From an uncultured Oscillospiraceae bacterium (GTDB lineage Bacteria; Bacillota; Clostridia; Oscillospirales; Ruminococcaceae), in the NCBI GenBank assembly GCA_934481445.1, contig CAKSPC010000016.1, positions 1 to 47,449 on the forward strand: DNA of 47,449 bases, read 5' to 3'. A model generated the notes under the pieces. It ran no database searches. It saw only the letters and a program-made list of their open reading frames with translations, and had not been told where the DNA came from. The translations under genes were made by a program, and so were the position numbers. Each line of letters opens with the position of its first letter. The stretch's first letter is position 1. Shown here piece by piece: positions 16,126 to 24,883 of the stretch.

Positions 16126-17229
16126 TTATCTCACGGAATAATCCCCGTTATATATACCCGTTATCATCAGTGAAAGATACTCGAAATCATTCGAAAGATC
16201 AATAACATCCCCCGAATTATGCCCGATTATCTTCACCACCGGTCGCAGCACATTTGTATTCCTCTGCACGACAACACCGTGGCGCCCGTCGGACAGCGAC
16301 ACCATCGTGCCTATCGGATACGGATTAAACGCCCGCAGGAATGCCGCCGCAACATCAAAATCAAAATGCGTTCCGCAGCTTCCGAGTATGTATTCCTCCG
16401 TTTCCGCCACCGACCACGGCTTGCGGTACGGGCGGTTGGACGTCAGAGCGTCGAACACATCGCACACGGCAATTACCCGTGCGATAAGCGGTATCTTCTT
16501 CCCCGCTATACCCGTCGGGTAGCCGCTTCCGTCGAACTTCTCCTGATGAAACAGCACCCCCGCCAGTATATTCGGGCTGTACTGCCCGCTTTTTTTCAGT
16601 ATCTCGTAGCCGATGAGCGGATGGCGCTTTATTTCGGCGTATTCCGCGTCGGTGAGCTTTCCCGGCTTTATTATGATGTCGTGATCAATGTTGGATTTGC
16701 CGATGTCATGCAGCAGCGCAGACACGACGGTTTCCTTCGTGTCGCTGTCGCTCATGCCAATCTCCCCGCACACGCTTGCCGAAAGCATCGACACGCGCAG
16801 GCAGTGCTTGTAGGTGTAGTCATCAAAGTTCTGAAGCGCGATCATCTGCGTGCCGAGATAGCTCGTGTCGTTTGAAAGATCATGCAGGATATCATCCGCG
16901 ATGCGGTCAACTTTTTTGACCGCTTCCTGCGAAAGCTCCTTTATTTCGTGGCTGTCGAAAATCTCGTTGAGGTCAGAAAGCGCCATGCCGATATGGCGGT
17001 TGACTTCCTCCTCCTTTGTTTCGGGGACAGCGGGCGCGGGCGGCTTGGAAACCTCCTCCCCGCTTATCATTACGCTCTTTATTCCCTTGCGCAGGAGCAT
17101 ATCGATCATTTCCTGCGTGACTATCGTCCCCGCAGTCAACAGTATCTTGTAATCCCTCGCCGAGGTCGACGCAACATCCTTTGCAAGCGCCATGCCTGTT
17201 TGCAGGTTTTCAACGGGAACAATGATCAT
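16126..17229 (-). CDS. HD-GYP domain cyclic-di-GMP phosphodiesterase
   Basis: A 367-aa protein expected to hydrolyse cyclic di-GMP. Residues about 1-60 form the small N-terminal module often found ahead of HD-GYP domains (MIIVPVENLQTGMALAKDV). The HD-GYP domain (about 115-305) has LLHDIGK (His174, Asp175), RHP (His203), HQEKFDGSGYP (228-238) and VCDVFDALTSNRPYR, so the metal and GYP signatures are complete. No receiver, PAS or membrane segment is present. The C-terminal 60 residues form a beta-rich cap. It is the last gene of the valS unit, 21 bp after the nucleotidyltransferase gene. Confidence 0.92.
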   Translation of the reverse strand: MIIVPVENLQTGMALAKDVASTSARDYKILLTAGTIVTQEMIDMLLRKGIKSVMISGEEVSKPPAPAVPETKEEEVNRHIGMALSDLNEIFDSHEIKELSQEAVKKVDRIADDILHDLSNDTSYLGTQMIALQNFDDYTYKHCLRVSMLSASVCGEIGMSDSDTKETVVSALLHDIGKSNIDHDIIIKPGKLTDAEYAEIKRHPLIGYEILKKSGQYSPNILAGVLFHQEKFDGSGYPTGIAGKKIPLIARVIAVCDVFDALTSNRPYRKPWSVAETEEYILGSCGTHFDFDVAAAFLRAFNPYPIGTMVSLSDGRHGVVVQRNTNVLRPVVKIIGHNSGDVIDLSNDFEYLSLMITGIYNGDYSVR

Positions 17230-17250
17230 ACTATCACTCCGTAAAAATGA

Positions 17251-18153
17251 TTATCCGAGGGTCTTTGGATACACACCTTCATCAATGCAGCTTTTCAGCA
17301 TTGCACGGGCGGCGGGGGCGTCACTTTCGTAGGTAATGCCGAACCATACGCTGTTTGTCGGGACATTGCGCATTCTGAACCCATTCTCGACGATCTCTTC
17401 GCCCACCGCGTCCGCGATGGTGAGCTCCGCCTTGGGGTCTCCTGCGGGAAGCCTGTTCAGAAATCCGCACAGCCTGCGCTCAAGTATCGGCATGAAATCC
17501 GCGCCAAATCCCCACATACTCATGGAAACAAAGTCGTTTTCATCGAGAATGCGCTCGCCGCCTGCGGCGTTTCCGCGGATAATTCCGTCCGCGCCGCGGG
17601 CAATACCGCGGGTCTCCTCAACGCTGGTAAGCAGTCCGTCCGCGCCGGACTTGCACACGCCGCGGTTCACCGTGCCGTTGTCGGACAACGTGTTTTTCAG
17701 CAGGAAATCCACCGAACATCCGTCCGCAGTAAAATTCTTCAGGAACTCCGAAAGCCTGTCGAATGCGTCCGCGCCGTAGAAATCATCCGAATTGATGACC
17801 GCAAAGGGGCCGTCGATGACATCCTTGCAGCAATACAGCGCCTGCGCCGTTCCCCACGGCCTTTCCCTGTTTGCGAAATCATCCGCGCGACACGGAAGCT
17901 GATCGGGCGACTGGAACACATACTCTGTTTTTATTACCTTGGAAACACGGTCGCCGATGGTGCTCTTGAAAAGTTCCTCGATATCCCTGCGGATGATGAA
18001 AACCACCCTGTCAAACCCCGCGCGCACTGCGTCATATACGGAGTAGTCTATCAGAAGCTCGCCGTTCGGGCCAAGCGGCTCGAGCTGCTTTATCCTGTCG
18101 CCAAAACGAGTACCCATGCCCGCCGCGAGCACTACCAGTGTCATTTTTGCCAT
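17251..18153 (-). CDS. Sugar nucleotidyltransferase (NTP_transferase family)
   Basis: A 300-aa GT-A-like nucleotidyltransferase. The N-terminal nucleotide-binding signature is LAAGMGTRFGDRIKQLEPLG, and an acidic metal site follows in VINSDDFYG. This family makes NDP-sugars from sugar 1-phosphates; the particular sugar and nucleotide cannot be decided here. The start ATG at 18153 has TAGGAGG upstream. It lies 109 bp after valS with a hairpin at 18221-18251 between them, and 21 bp before the HD-GYP gene. Confidence 0.85.
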   Translation of the reverse strand: MAKMTLVVLAAGMGTRFGDRIKQLEPLGPNGELLIDYSVYDAVRAGFDRVVFIIRRDIEELFKSTIGDRVSKVIKTEYVFQSPDQLPCRADDFANRERPWGTAQALYCCKDVIDGPFAVINSDDFYGADAFDRLSEFLKNFTADGCSVDFLLKNTLSDNGTVNRGVCKSGADGLLTSVEETRGIARGADGIIRGNAAGGERILDENDFVSMSMWGFGADFMPILERRLCGFLNRLPAGDPKAELTIADAVGEEIVENGFRMRNVPTNSVWFGITYESDAPAARAMLKSCIDEGVYPKTLG

Positions 18154-18220
18154 GTTTGACCTCCTAAATTTTCAAATATGTCTTTGTCTTTATAATCCCT
18201 GCCAATCAAACCATATAAAT

Positions 18221-18251
18221 CAGCACCGCACGCAGTATTTGTGCGGTGTTG
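18221..18251 (-). terminator. Hairpin between valS and the nucleotidyltransferase gene
   Basis: An 11-bp stem with one G-U pair (CAGCACCGCAC / GTGCGGTGTTG) lies 12 bp beyond the valS stop. Only a weak ATTTAT tract follows on the minus strand, so it may be a partial terminator or an mRNA 3'-end stabiliser. Confidence 0.5.
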
Positions 18252-18262
18252 ATCTTTATTTG

Positions 18263-20896
18263 TTACTTATTAAGTCCCGCAATGGACTCGTTTATCTTCG
18301 CAAGCTTTTCCTCTGCCTTTGCAAGCTTCGCGCGCTCGTTTTCGATCTGCTGCGCGGGAGCCTTCGAAAGGAAGCCCTGATTGTTCAGCTTGCCGCTGAG
18401 GAACTGGATATCCTTTTCAGCCGCCTTCTTTTCCTTTTCAAGGCGCGCAAGCTCCTTCTCCTTGTCGACCAGCTCGCCCATGGGCATGAATACGCGCGCG
18501 CTGTCGGTAACGACGGTCACCATTCCGTCCGCAGCTTCTGTCTTGTCGGAAACCACGAACTCGCCTGCGCCCGCAAGCTTCTCGAAGAATGCACGGCAGC
18601 CGCTGAACAGCTCGGTGTACTGTGTTTCAACATGCATGGTCACCTTCTTGGACGGGGGTACGTTGAGCTCGTTGCGCTGAACGCGGATAGCCTTGATGGC
18701 ATTTACAACGCGGGAGAATTCCTCCTGCTCTTCTGCGAAATTGAGCTTTTCGTCATACTCGCACCACTTTGCAGTCATTATGCTCTCGCTCTCGCCGTTG
18801 GGCATGGACTGCCATATCTCTTCCGTGATGAACGGCATGAACGGGTGCAGAAGCTTCAGAACGCCCCTCATTACATAAACGAGAACATTCTGCGCCGCAA
18901 GCGCGGTTTCGCCGCCCGCCGCAATTCTCGGCTTTGTAAGCTCGATGTACCAGTCGCAGTAAACATCCCAGATGAAGTCAGTGAGGTTCTGTACCGCGAT
19001 ACCAAGCTCATATGCTTCGAGGTTGGATGTAACATTCTTCACAACATCGTTGAACAGGCTCAGCACCCACTTATCCTCGATGGGAAGTTCCTCGGGAAGC
19101 ACCGGCGCGGTGAAATCCTCGGGGAGATTCATCAGGATGTAGCGGGAAGCATTCCACAGCTTGTTTGCAAAGTTGCGGGAATTCATTACCTTTGTTTCTG
19201 TCCAGCGCATATCGTTGCCTGGCGCGTTGCCCGTAACGAGGGTAAGACGCAGCGCGTCCGCGCCGTATTTGTCGATTATCTCCAGCGGGTCAACGCCGTT
19301 GCCGAGGGACTTGGACATCTTTCTGCCCAGCTCGTCGCGAACAAGACCGTGGATGAGAACGTCCCTGAAAGGCTTTTCGCCTGTGTGCTCAAGTCCGCTG
19401 AATATCATTCTTGCAACCCAGAACGGGATAATATCGTAGCCTGTTACAAGTGTCTGCGTGGGGTAGAAATAATCCATCTCCGCGGTCTTTTCAGGCCAGC
19501 CGAGGGTGGAGAAAGGCCACAGCGCAGAGGAGAACCATGTATCAAGGGTGTCCTCGTCCTGCTTCATGGGCGCGCCGCACTTCGGGCATACGGAAATGCC
19601 GTCGAGGGTTATCTCGGTGTGGCCGCAGTCCTTGTTCTGGCAGTAATATGCGGGGATACGATGACCCCACCACAGCTGGCGGGAAATGCACCAGTCGCGG
19701 ATATTTTCCATCCAGTAGAGGTAGCCGTTCTCAAAGCGCTTGGGGATATAGCGAAGCTCGCCGCTCTTTACAACGTCGATAGCGGGCTGAGCAAGCTTCT
19801 TCATGGAAACGAACCACTGATAGGACGCTCTCGGCTCAACGGTGGTGCCGCAGCGCTGGCAGCAGCCTACGTTGTGCTTGTGCGGCTCAACCTTTACCAG
19901 CAGACCCAGCTTGTCGAGATCCTCTACCATGGCCTTGCGGGCTTCGTATCTGTCCATGCCTGCGTACTTGCCGCCCACGTCCTCGCGGATGGTGGCGTCG
20001 TCGTTCATCATATGGATAAGGGGCAGGTCGTGGCGCTTGCCTACCTCAAAGTCGTTGGGGTCGTGCGCGGGGGTTATCTTAACGCAGCCCGTGCCGAATT
20101 CCATATCAACATAATCGTCCGCAACAACGGGTATCTCCCTGTCGGTCAGCGGAAGCTTCAGCATCTTGCCGACGATGTTTGTGTAGCGCTCGTCCTTGGG
20201 ATTTACCGCAACGGCGGAGTCGCCGAGCAGCGTTTCGGGACGTGTTGTCGCAATTTCAAGATATCCGCTGCCGTCCGCAAACGGATAGTTGATATGCCAG
20301 AAGAAGCCGTCCTGCTCCTCATACTCGCACTCGATATCGGAGATGGAAGTCTTACAGTTGGGGCACCAGTTGATTATTCTCTCGCCGTGGTAGATAAGTC
20401 CCTTGTTGTAGAGGTCCATAAATACTTTCTGGACTGCTCTCGAACATCCCTCGTCCATGGTGAAGCGCTCGCGCTCCCAGTCGCAGGAGTTGCCGAGCTT
20501 CTTGAGCTGGTTTACGATACGTCCGCCGTACTCTTTCTTCCATGCCCACGCACGCTCGAGGAAGCCGTCGCGGCCGATGTCGTCCTTGGTGACGCCCTCT
20601 TCCTTCATCTTGTTAACGATCTTCGCTTCCGTTGCAATGGAAGCGTGGTCGGTGCCGGGAAGCCACAGGGCGGAGTAGCCCTCCATTCTTCTCCAGCGGA
20701 TAAGTATATCCTGAAGCGTGCTGTCCAGCGCGTGGCCCATGTGAAGCTGTCCAGTGATGTTGGGCGGGGGCATTACGATGGTGTAGGGCTTCTTCTTGGG
20801 GTCTATCTCGGCGTGGAAATAGCCCTTTTCCTCCCAGTTTTTATAGATGCGCTCTTCAAATTCTTTCGGAGCGTATGTTTTTGCAAGTTCCTTCAT
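18263..20896 (-). CDS. valS: Valyl-tRNA synthetase
   Basis: An 877-aa class I synthetase with editing domain. The HIGH motif is in PPPNITGQLHMGHALD and the KMSKS loop in GRKMSKSLGNGVDP. The tRNA-contacting domain follows, and a C-terminal coiled coil (about 800-877, rich in Lys, Glu, Ala and Leu) is typical of ValRS. A zinc-binding pair of cysteines appears in INWCPNCKTSISD, and another in CGHTEITLDGISVCPKCGA. The ATG at 20896 has AAAGGAA upstream. It is 48 bp downstream of rqcH and has no room for a T-box, so it is read from upstream. Confidence 0.98.
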   Translation of the reverse strand: MKELAKTYAPKEFEERIYKNWEEKGYFHAEIDPKKKPYTIVMPPPNITGQLHMGHALDSTLQDILIRWRRMEGYSALWLPGTDHASIATEAKIVNKMKEEGVTKDDIGRDGFLERAWAWKKEYGGRIVNQLKKLGNSCDWERERFTMDEGCSRAVQKVFMDLYNKGLIYHGERIINWCPNCKTSISDIECEYEEQDGFFWHINYPFADGSGYLEIATTRPETLLGDSAVAVNPKDERYTNIVGKMLKLPLTDREIPVVADDYVDMEFGTGCVKITPAHDPNDFEVGKRHDLPLIHMMNDDATIREDVGGKYAGMDRYEARKAMVEDLDKLGLLVKVEPHKHNVGCCQRCGTTVEPRASYQWFVSMKKLAQPAIDVVKSGELRYIPKRFENGYLYWMENIRDWCISRQLWWGHRIPAYYCQNKDCGHTEITLDGISVCPKCGAPMKQDEDTLDTWFSSALWPFSTLGWPEKTAEMDYFYPTQTLVTGYDIIPFWVARMIFSGLEHTGEKPFRDVLIHGLVRDELGRKMSKSLGNGVDPLEIIDKYGADALRLTLVTGNAPGNDMRWTETKVMNSRNFANKLWNASRYILMNLPEDFTAPVLPEELPIEDKWVLSLFNDVVKNVTSNLEAYELGIAVQNLTDFIWDVYCDWYIELTKPRIAAGGETALAAQNVLVYVMRGVLKLLHPFMPFITEEIWQSMPNGESESIMTAKWCEYDEKLNFAEEQEEFSRVVNAIKAIRVQRNELNVPPSKKVTMHVETQYTELFSGCRAFFEKLAGAGEFVVSDKTEAADGMVTVVTDSARVFMPMGELVDKEKELARLEKEKKAAEKDIQFLSGKLNNQGFLSKAPAQQIENERAKLAKAEEKLAKINESIAGLNK

Positions 20897-20944
20897 GACT
20901 GCAATTCCTTTCGTCTGTCGTTTTCGTTATATTTCGACGGTATA

Positions 20945-22708
20945 TTACCGTTTGTTATCAGATTTATCTATTTTCAGCGAATTCACCAGTTCCTCATCCG
21001 GCGCGACGAACAGCGTTCTGTTGTTCGTAAATATCACCATGCCGGGCTTTGCGCCTGCGGGCTTCTTCACGAATTTCACTGCCGTATAATCAACGGGCAC
21101 CTGCGAACTGCTGCGCGCCTTGGAATGATACGCCGCAAGCTGCGCCGCCTCGAACATCGTCCGCTCGGGAGGTGTCTGCCCGCCTGTCCTGATGATAACG
21201 TGCGAGCCTGCTATCCCCTGCGTATGGAGCCAGATGTCGCTTGCCGCCGCGGTTTTCAGCGTGAGCAGGTCGTTCTGTCGGTTGTTCTTTCCGACGAGAA
21301 TGTCGAACCCGTCCGAGGATCGGAATTTCAGCGGCTCGGAAAGCTTCTTCACCTTTTCGTCCGCCTTGTTTCCTCCGCGCAGGTAGCCCTGCTCGCGGAG
21401 TTCACGGCGTATCTCGGTAAGCTCCAGCTCGTTTTCAGTTCGGCTTACGCTGTCGAAAACGCTGTCGATATACAGCAGTTCGTTCTGCCCCTTGGCGATA
21501 AGCTCGGTCAGCATTTTCTCCGCCGTATCAAGCTTGCGGTACTCGGTGTAGTATTTCTGCGCATTCTGCGCTGGGGTGAGCCTTGCGTCAAGCGCTATCT
21601 CGCGCTTCTCCCCCGTATAGAAATCATCCAGCACGCACTTTGTCATTCCGCGCTCGAGCTGATAAATATTCGCGTTGATAAGATCGCCGCAGACTCGGAA
21701 GACATCCCTTTCGGAGCAGTCGGCGAGTTCCTTTTTCTGAAGCTCTATCTTTCGCGAAACGCGCTCGTATGCATTCATGAGAAGCTTCAGCAGATCGTGG
21801 GCGCGCTGCTTTGTCCGCTCGGAGCGGTCCGCCGCGGAGAAGTAGCCGTCCAGCAGTTCATTCGCGCTGTCCGCGTGGGTTATCACCATCGCGGTGGAAT
21901 ACTGCTCGATATTTATAAAGCAGAAATCCTTTTTCTTTCCGCCTGGCTCGCTTATTATCGTGAAGTCAGCCTCGCCGTCAAGCGCTTTCTTTGCCCTCGA
22001 CAGGAAAAACAGCACCTTGTCACGGGCGCTTTTGCTGAGCTCCGAGCAGACCGCGTCGGTATCCCGCGCGGCATAATACGCGCACTCCCGCGCGAACACG
22101 GGCGAGATGCCCTCCAGCACCGCCGTAAGGCGCTTCGCGAGCCGCTCGGGCGAACCCTCAAGCTGCTGCCACACCTCTTCGGGGGTGACTTCCAGCAGGT
22201 TCAGCCTTTCGGAGCGCGGCGGGGTTTCGTACGGGATATTCGGCAGCACGCGGCGGACGGATGAGATATCGTCCGTTATGCGCTTAACGCTGTCTATCAC
22301 CCTGCCGTTGCGGACGAGGATAATGTTGCTGTGCCGCCCCATAATCTCCGCGATGAGGGTGTTCGTGACGATATCGCCTATCTCGTTCACGCACTCGAAA
22401 TCAAAGTAAATTATGCGCTCAAGCCCGTCCTGTCGGATGTTTATAAGCTTTCCGCCGCCGAGGTGCTTTCTTAGAAGCATACAGAACATGGGAGGGCTTT
22501 GCGGGTTGTCAAATTCCGCGGTGGTCAGGTTCACCCGCGCCGAAACGCTGTTTGCGGACAGCACGAGCTTTTTTCCCCCGTCGCGGAAGGTGCGGAGGGA
22601 CACGATTATTTCCTCGCGGGACGGCTGATACACCTTATCCACGCGGGCGCCGACCAGCGGCTTCAGTTCTTCCTTTACTATATGGAGAAACGCTCCGTCA
22701 AGCGACAC
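20945..22708 (-). CDS. rqcH: Ribosome quality control factor RqcH (NFACT family, Rqc2 homologue)
   Basis: A 587-aa protein that in Bacillus binds stalled 50S-peptidyl-tRNA complexes and recruits tRNA-Ala to add C-terminal alanine tails. Domains run NFACT-N (about 1-180), HhH (about 180-260), a long coiled coil (about 300-430) and NFACT-R (about 450-560, with SDIWLHTQGIAGSHVIIRTGG). At the position of the functional Asp97-Arg98 pair of the B. subtilis protein this one reads LERII, that is Glu97-Arg98. The family was formerly annotated as fibronectin-binding. It lies 25 bp after the NIF3 gene and 48 bp before valS. Confidence 0.93.
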   Translation of the reverse strand: MSLDGAFLHIVKEELKPLVGARVDKVYQPSREEIIVSLRTFRDGGKKLVLSANSVSARVNLTTAEFDNPQSPPMFCMLLRKHLGGGKLINIRQDGLERIIYFDFECVNEIGDIVTNTLIAEIMGRHSNIILVRNGRVIDSVKRITDDISSVRRVLPNIPYETPPRSERLNLLEVTPEEVWQQLEGSPERLAKRLTAVLEGISPVFARECAYYAARDTDAVCSELSKSARDKVLFFLSRAKKALDGEADFTIISEPGGKKKDFCFINIEQYSTAMVITHADSANELLDGYFSAADRSERTKQRAHDLLKLLMNAYERVSRKIELQKKELADCSERDVFRVCGDLINANIYQLERGMTKCVLDDFYTGEKREIALDARLTPAQNAQKYYTEYRKLDTAEKMLTELIAKGQNELLYIDSVFDSVSRTENELELTEIRRELREQGYLRGGNKADEKVKKLSEPLKFRSSDGFDILVGKNNRQNDLLTLKTAAASDIWLHTQGIAGSHVIIRTGGQTPPERTMFEAAQLAAYHSKARSSSQVPVDYTAVKFVKKPAGAKPGMVIFTNNRTLFVAPDEELVNSLKIDKSDNKR

Positions 22709-22733
22709 CTCGTTCCCCTCCTTTATTTTTTAA

Positions 22734-23507
22734 TCAAACGTAATTGCAGGGATCAACGTCGCAGTCCGCCGTGAACACGGGTATCTCCGCAAAGGCGCGG
22801 GAAATGAGCGCCGCGATCCGGTGCGAGAATGCCTTTTCCGTGCCGAAATGACCTGCGTCAATAAGTGTAATGCCGCTGTTGAGCGCCTCCACCCAGTAAT
22901 TATGCTTTATATCACCCGAAATTATCGCGTCGCAGCCCTTTTCCCGCGCAAGCTGCATTACGGTGCCGTTTACACCGCCGCCGCAGCACACCGCCGCGCG
23001 GCGTATCTCGCGCTCGTTTCTGCTGTATTTAACGACATCGAGGTCAAGGCACTGCTTACAGTGCTCCGCCAGCGCCTTTGATGTAAAGCACAGCGGAAGC
23101 TCGCATACCGCGCCGAAGCCAAGTCCGTTGGCGTTTACCACCTCGAGCACCTCGCTCTGCTCGAAACCGAGCAGCTCGAGCAGGGTGTCGTTGACGCCGC
23201 CCTCGCTCATATCAAAGTTCGTGTGAATACAAATCGCGCCGATGCCGTGACGTATCATCCTGTAAACGGGGCTCCACGTCGGCACGCTCTTCAGCGGGTC
23301 GAAAATAACGGGATGGTGCGCGATAATAAGGTTTGCGCCCTTTGCAAGCGCCTCGTCCACGACCTCGTTTGTTATATCAAGGCAGCAGCATATCCCGGAG
23401 ATATGGTCGTTCATCCCACCGATAAGAAGCCCGACATTATCGAAGCTTTCCGCATAAGAAAGCGGCGAGATGGTGTTTATGTAGTTGAGTATATCTCTGT
23501 TGAACAT
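22734..23507 (-). CDS. NIF3/DUF34 family dinuclear metal protein
   Basis: A 257-aa member of the widespread NIF3-like family. The metal ligands are visible in IIAHHPVIFDPLK, ICIHTNFD and, near the C terminus, IDAGHFGTEK. At this length it lacks the inserted PII-like domain found in longer Firmicute homologues such as YqfO. The molecular function is not established; GTP cyclohydrolase-like and metal-insertion roles have been proposed. It follows trmK by 24 bp, a pairing conserved across Firmicutes. Confidence 0.93.
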   Translation of the reverse strand: MFNRDILNYINTISPLSYAESFDNVGLLIGGMNDHISGICCCLDITNEVVDEALAKGANLIIAHHPVIFDPLKSVPTWSPVYRMIRHGIGAICIHTNFDMSEGGVNDTLLELLGFEQSEVLEVVNANGLGFGAVCELPLCFTSKALAEHCKQCLDLDVVKYSRNEREIRRAAVCCGGGVNGTVMQLAREKGCDAIISGDIKHNYWVEALNSGITLIDAGHFGTEKAFSHRIAALISRAFAEIPVFTADCDVDPCNYV

Positions 23508-23531
23508 AGTTTCTCCTTATCAGATGCCGCC

Positions 23532-24176
23532 TCAGATACGCGCAAGTATCGCACGGGCGGTTTCGCGGAGCTTCTCCGCCTGCGCGGCGCAGTCCGCCGA
23601 CCGTTCCATGCCGTCTGCGTTTTTAAGAAGCTTATCGGCTGTGAGCCTCAGATATTTTTCATCGGTTACGTTTCCGACCAGCGCGGTTACTTCGTCGATG
23701 TCGCGCTTTACACCGGTGTATTTCGCGCGGAGGATAACATATGCGCGCTTTCCATCGTAGGCGGTGCGCTCCGCGTCGATATCAAATCCCGCGGAATAAA
23801 GCCGCCTGCGCAATGCGTCGGGACGGGTCATGGGCTGGAGGATAAAGCGGGTGTTCTCAGAAAGAAAGCGGCAGCCCGCGATTATATCCGCGATGAGCTC
23901 GCCGCCCATGCCGCATATAACGACATCGTCGGCATAGTCTATTTTGTCAAGTCCGTCCGAAAGCACAACGGAAACGTTTTTCACGCCGGTTTCCTCGACC
24001 GTCCTGCGGGCGGCGTCGAGCGGGCCCTCCCTGACATCCGAGGCTATCACGGAGCTTGCGCCGTTCATGGCAAGGTAGCAGGCAAGCTGCGCGTGGTCTG
24101 TGCCGACGTCAGCGACGACAACGCCGCTGCGGCACAGATCCGCTGCTGTTTTAAGCCTGCTGTCAAGCGACAGCAT
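23532..24176 (-). CDS. trmK: tRNA (adenine-22-N1)-methyltransferase
   Basis: A 214-aa SAM-dependent methyltransferase that modifies A22 of tRNA. The Rossmann core shows VVADVGTDHAQLACYL (SAM-binding loop) and VVICGMGGELIADII, with the C-terminal helical arm typical of TrmK (DEVTALVGNV). The start overlaps the stop of the DUF1858 gene by 1 bp, indicating translational coupling. It is followed by its usual partner, NIF3. Confidence 0.94.
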   Translation of the reverse strand: MLSLDSRLKTAADLCRSGVVVADVGTDHAQLACYLAMNGASSVIASDVREGPLDAARRTVEETGVKNVSVVLSDGLDKIDYADDVVICGMGGELIADIIAGCRFLSENTRFILQPMTRPDALRRRLYSAGFDIDAERTAYDGKRAYVILRAKYTGVKRDIDEVTALVGNVTDEKYLRLTADKLLKNADGMERSADCAAQAEKLRETARAILARI

Positions 24177-24376
24177 CAGTTTCCAAGAACGGAGTTGAGC
24201 TTTTCAACGATCTCGTCGGTGTCAACGCCGTGAACCATGCACGCTTCGCCGATGGATTCGCCTCTGCTGGAGGGGCAGCCAAGGCAGTGCATACCCATTT
24301 CAAAAAGGATAGGCGCAACCGCCTCTGCGTTGATATCAAGAAGTTCGCCGATGATCGTATCTGCTGTTACTTTCAT
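24176..24376 (-). CDS. DUF1858 domain protein
   Basis: A 66-aa protein consisting of one DUF1858 domain. The CxxC is in MHCLGCPSSRGESIGEAC, and the helices carry ADTIIGELLDI and ILFEMGMHCLGC. These domains are often fused to hybrid-cluster or redox proteins and are thought to be disulfide or metal-binding modules; the function here is unknown. It is the first gene of the trmK-NIF3-rqcH-valS unit and has a strong promoter at 24447-24475. Confidence 0.9.
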   Translation of the reverse strand: MKVTADTIIGELLDINAEAVAPILFEMGMHCLGCPSSRGESIGEACMVHGVDTDEIVEKLNSVLGN

Positions 24377-24446
24377 TTTATTACATTCCTTTCAATTTCT
24401 TACGGGAGCAGACAAATGCCGCTACCCGCATAAAGATACGTAATAT

Positions 24447-24475
24447 ATTATACCACAATTTCTGTTTTTTGTCCA
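24447..24475 (-). promoter_or_regulatory. Sigma-A promoter of the DUF1858-trmK-NIF3-rqcH-valS unit
   Basis: On the minus strand TGGACA (24470-24475), a 17-bp spacer and TATAAT (24447-24452). It is the only clear promoter found for the seven genes down to 16126. Confidence 0.78.
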
Positions 24476-24551
24476 CCCCAAAATTAAAAATTTCGCGTGG
24501 CGTTAGGAATAGGCAGGGACGCTGGAAAAAAGTTTTTTATCACAAGGGTAG

Positions 24552-24855
24552 TCAAACTGTCAAAAACCTTTAAAATTTTCGCGTAGCGTATTAAAAGTTT
24601 CGCTCAAGCCTTTTTAGTTTACGCCAAAAGCATGGTATCGGAATAGCGTGGTCATACCTGTTGGCGTAAACTCAAGGCTTGCGGGTCGAGGGCAGCGCCC
24701 TCGTCTGCCGTTAGACACACGCTTCGCGCTTAGTCTTGCAGACGGCGAAACTCCCCCCGACTCCCAAGGCGCTAAAGGGGGCGTGGGGGGAAAACAAGAG
24801 TTTTCCCCCCACAGTCTGTTGCAATTCACTGCCGTTTTGACTTTCCCGACAACTA
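24552..24855. mobile_element. Family C palindromic repeat element, inverted copy
   Basis: About 304 bp of non-coding repeat, in reverse orientation to 10543-10955. Its left part, CTGTCAAAAACCTTTAAAAT then CGCGTAGCGTATT, is the complement of the block at 30-60. Its right part matches the GTGGGG/CTTTAGCGCC block of the other complete copy. It includes a perfect 13-bp hairpin (24783-24795 / 24800-24812, loop AAGA). It also has a 12-bp inverted repeat, AGTTTACGCCAA and its complement, around a 32-nt loop (24617-24672). It lies 28 bp beyond the stop of the second deacetylase gene. Confidence 0.6.
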
Positions 24856-24883
24856 ATATCCGCCGCTAAAAAATGCTAGAAAC

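Noticed and set aside
18116..22264. A very long open frame on the plus strand (about 1,380 codons) opposite valS and rqcH
   Set aside because: It is antisense to two unmistakable conserved genes and has no ribosome binding site or recognisable domain. Similar long antisense frames lie opposite thrS (7852-10527) and leuS (26729-28909) and reflect codon bias.
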